Source of the DNA: Pseudomonadota bacterium | Lineage (GTDB): Bacteria; Myxococcota; Myxococcia; Myxococcales; Myxococcaceae | Assembly: GCA_023424585.1 (NCBI GenBank) | Contig: JAFADT010000873.1 | Coordinates: 1-6,739, forward strand | Reading direction: 5' to 3' | Length of the DNA stretch: 6,739 nt | Shown: piece after piece, positions 6,055 through 6,739 of the stretch | Position numbering within the stretch: position 1 is the first letter of the stretch | How the letters are laid out: every line of letters begins with the position of its first letter | Position numbers and translations under genes: made by a program | Notes under the pieces: generated by a model | Seen by the model: only the letters and a program-made list of their open reading frames with translations | What the model was told of the DNA's origin: nothing | The model's database searches: none

Positions 6055-6739
6055 GATTGGATGAGCAGTCTCCCCGCGGAGGCGCCCAGCGTCGACGCCA
6101 GCCCCAGCACCACCACCTGCGCCATGCAGACCGCCAGGCCGTTGCCTTGGAACCGGCCGAAGAACCACAGCACCAGCGCGCTCGACAGCAGCGCGAGCGT
6201 GTACGTGACGACGGTGCCCGCCAGCACGTCCCGGCGCAGGCGGCGGCGCGTGAAGCGCCTGGCGCGCGTGAAGTCGCTCTGGAAGAGGATGAGCCCGCCC
6301 AACAGCAGCGACAGCACGGCGAGCCCCAGCAGGCACCAGGGCTGCGCCTCCACGGCGATCATCACGACCTCCTCCGTGGGCGCCACGTTGGCCGCGAACA
6401 GCACCGCGCCGCAGAACGCGATGACCAGCTGACCGGGGACGTGGTCCGCGGACCGCAGCCGTCGCTGATCCTCCTCTTCATCCGGCTCGCGGTGCTGGCC
6501 GCCCAGCTGCGCGGTGCCCACCGACACGCCGATGGCCACCGTGCCGGCCTCCACCACCACCATGCCCACCGCCTCCTGGAGCGACGTGCCCCGGCCGATG
6601 CGGCCAATCAACACGAGCACCACCAGCGACACGAGCAGCCCCAGCCCCAGCTCCTCCAGCGAGTCCGTGAAGACGTCGAACCAGTTCACGTCCCGGCGAA
6701 ACCCCCCATAGCGGTTGTACCCGAGCAGCAGTACGTACG
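6051..6739 (-). CDS. TIGR02587 (DUF2391)-type integral membrane protein, 5' end outside window
   Basis: The frame is open to the right edge. A GTG at 6689 could be taken as a start, but the codons upstream read YVLLLGYNRYGGFRRD and look like genuine family sequence, so that GTG is probably an internal valine and the gene is 5'-partial, with about 229 codons visible. Six full hydrophobic segments plus the tail of another can be seen: near the edge, GLGLLVSLVVLVLIGRI, MVVVEAGTVAIGVSVGTAQL, a segment with AANVAPTEEVV, CLLGLAVLSLLLGGLILF, VVTYTLALLSSALVLWFF and VVVLGLASTLGASAGRLLI. That fits the seven-pass topology I recall for TIGR02587. Acidic residues inside membrane segments (E of VVVEAG, EE of APTEE) are candidates for functional sites. 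A highly charged loop lies between segments three and four. The TGA overlaps the ATG of the TIGR02588-like gene. No biochemical function is known to me. Confidence 0.9.
   Translation of the reverse strand, partial: YVLLLGYNRYGGFRRDVNWFDVFTDSLEELGLGLLVSLVVLVLIGRIGRGTSLQEAVGMVVVEAGTVAIGVSVGTAQLGGQHREPDEEEDQRRLRSADHVPGQLVIAFCGAVLFAANVAPTEEVVMIAVEAQPWCLLGLAVLSLLLGGLILFQSDFTRARRFTRRRLRRDVLAGTVVTYTLALLSSALVLWFFGRFQGNGLAVCMAQVVVLGLASTLGASAGRLLIQS

Noticed and set aside
6055..6336. N-terminal extension of the TIGR02588-like protein to an upstream start at 6336
   Set aside because: The extra 94 residues are Arg/Ala/Pro-rich shadow sequence inside the neighbouring gene; the ATG at 6054 gives the family-like N-terminus and an ATGA overlap.
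5665..6432. A 255-codon plus-strand frame opposite the two TIGR-family genes
   Set aside because: It overlaps both well-supported minus-strand membrane genes and has a low-complexity composition (Arg/His-rich, then Ser/Thr-rich).
6687..6689. GTG as the start of the TIGR02587-like gene
   Set aside because: The frame continues upstream with family-like sequence ending NRYGGFRRD, so the codon is most likely an internal valine.
6731..6739. GTACGTAC palindrome at the right edge
   Set aside because: It encodes Tyr-Val within the membrane protein and is too short and isolated to be called a site.

Overview
The window is very GC-rich, and every credible gene lies on the minus strand. Codons ending in G or C dominate, and TTA, CTA and TCA are scarce enough that long false open frames run antisense to the real genes. 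This base composition, a tandem pair of very long 'carboxypeptidase regulatory-like' repeat proteins and a small lipoprotein suggest a myxobacterium (Myxococcota; a Myxococcus/Corallococcus-type genome). The taxon is an inference; no marker gene is present.

In transcription order (right to left) there are five genes. (1) 6739-6051, an integral membrane protein of the TIGR02587 (DUF2391) type, cut at its 5' end by the window edge. (2) 6054-5668, its usual partner, a TIGR02588-type protein with one membrane helix and a periplasmic beta domain; it overlaps gene 1 by an ATGA. (3) 5643-5419, a 74-residue predicted lipoprotein. (4) 5422-2183, a 1079-residue membrane-anchored protein with about ten beta-sandwich repeats, overlapping gene 3 by another ATGA. 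(5) 2149 to the left edge, a colinear paralogue of gene 4, with 716 residues visible and its 3' end outside the window. It is easily missed because its frame runs off the edge without a stop.

Spacing is tight throughout: two 4-base overlaps, a 24-base gap before gene 3 and a 33-base gap before gene 5. All five could be co-transcribed. However, genes 3 and 5 are each preceded by the same CTATCCTG word placed 7-8 bases before the ATG, the geometry of a -10 box for a leaderless message. A plausible reading is a TIGR02587/02588 module followed by an envelope module (lipoprotein plus two long repeat proteins) with internal promoters. No enzyme or known pathway is visible in the repeat proteins, and their function is unknown.

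I see no rRNA, tRNA, CRISPR array, insertion sequence or convincing terminator. There is no gene-free stretch longer than 33 bases.
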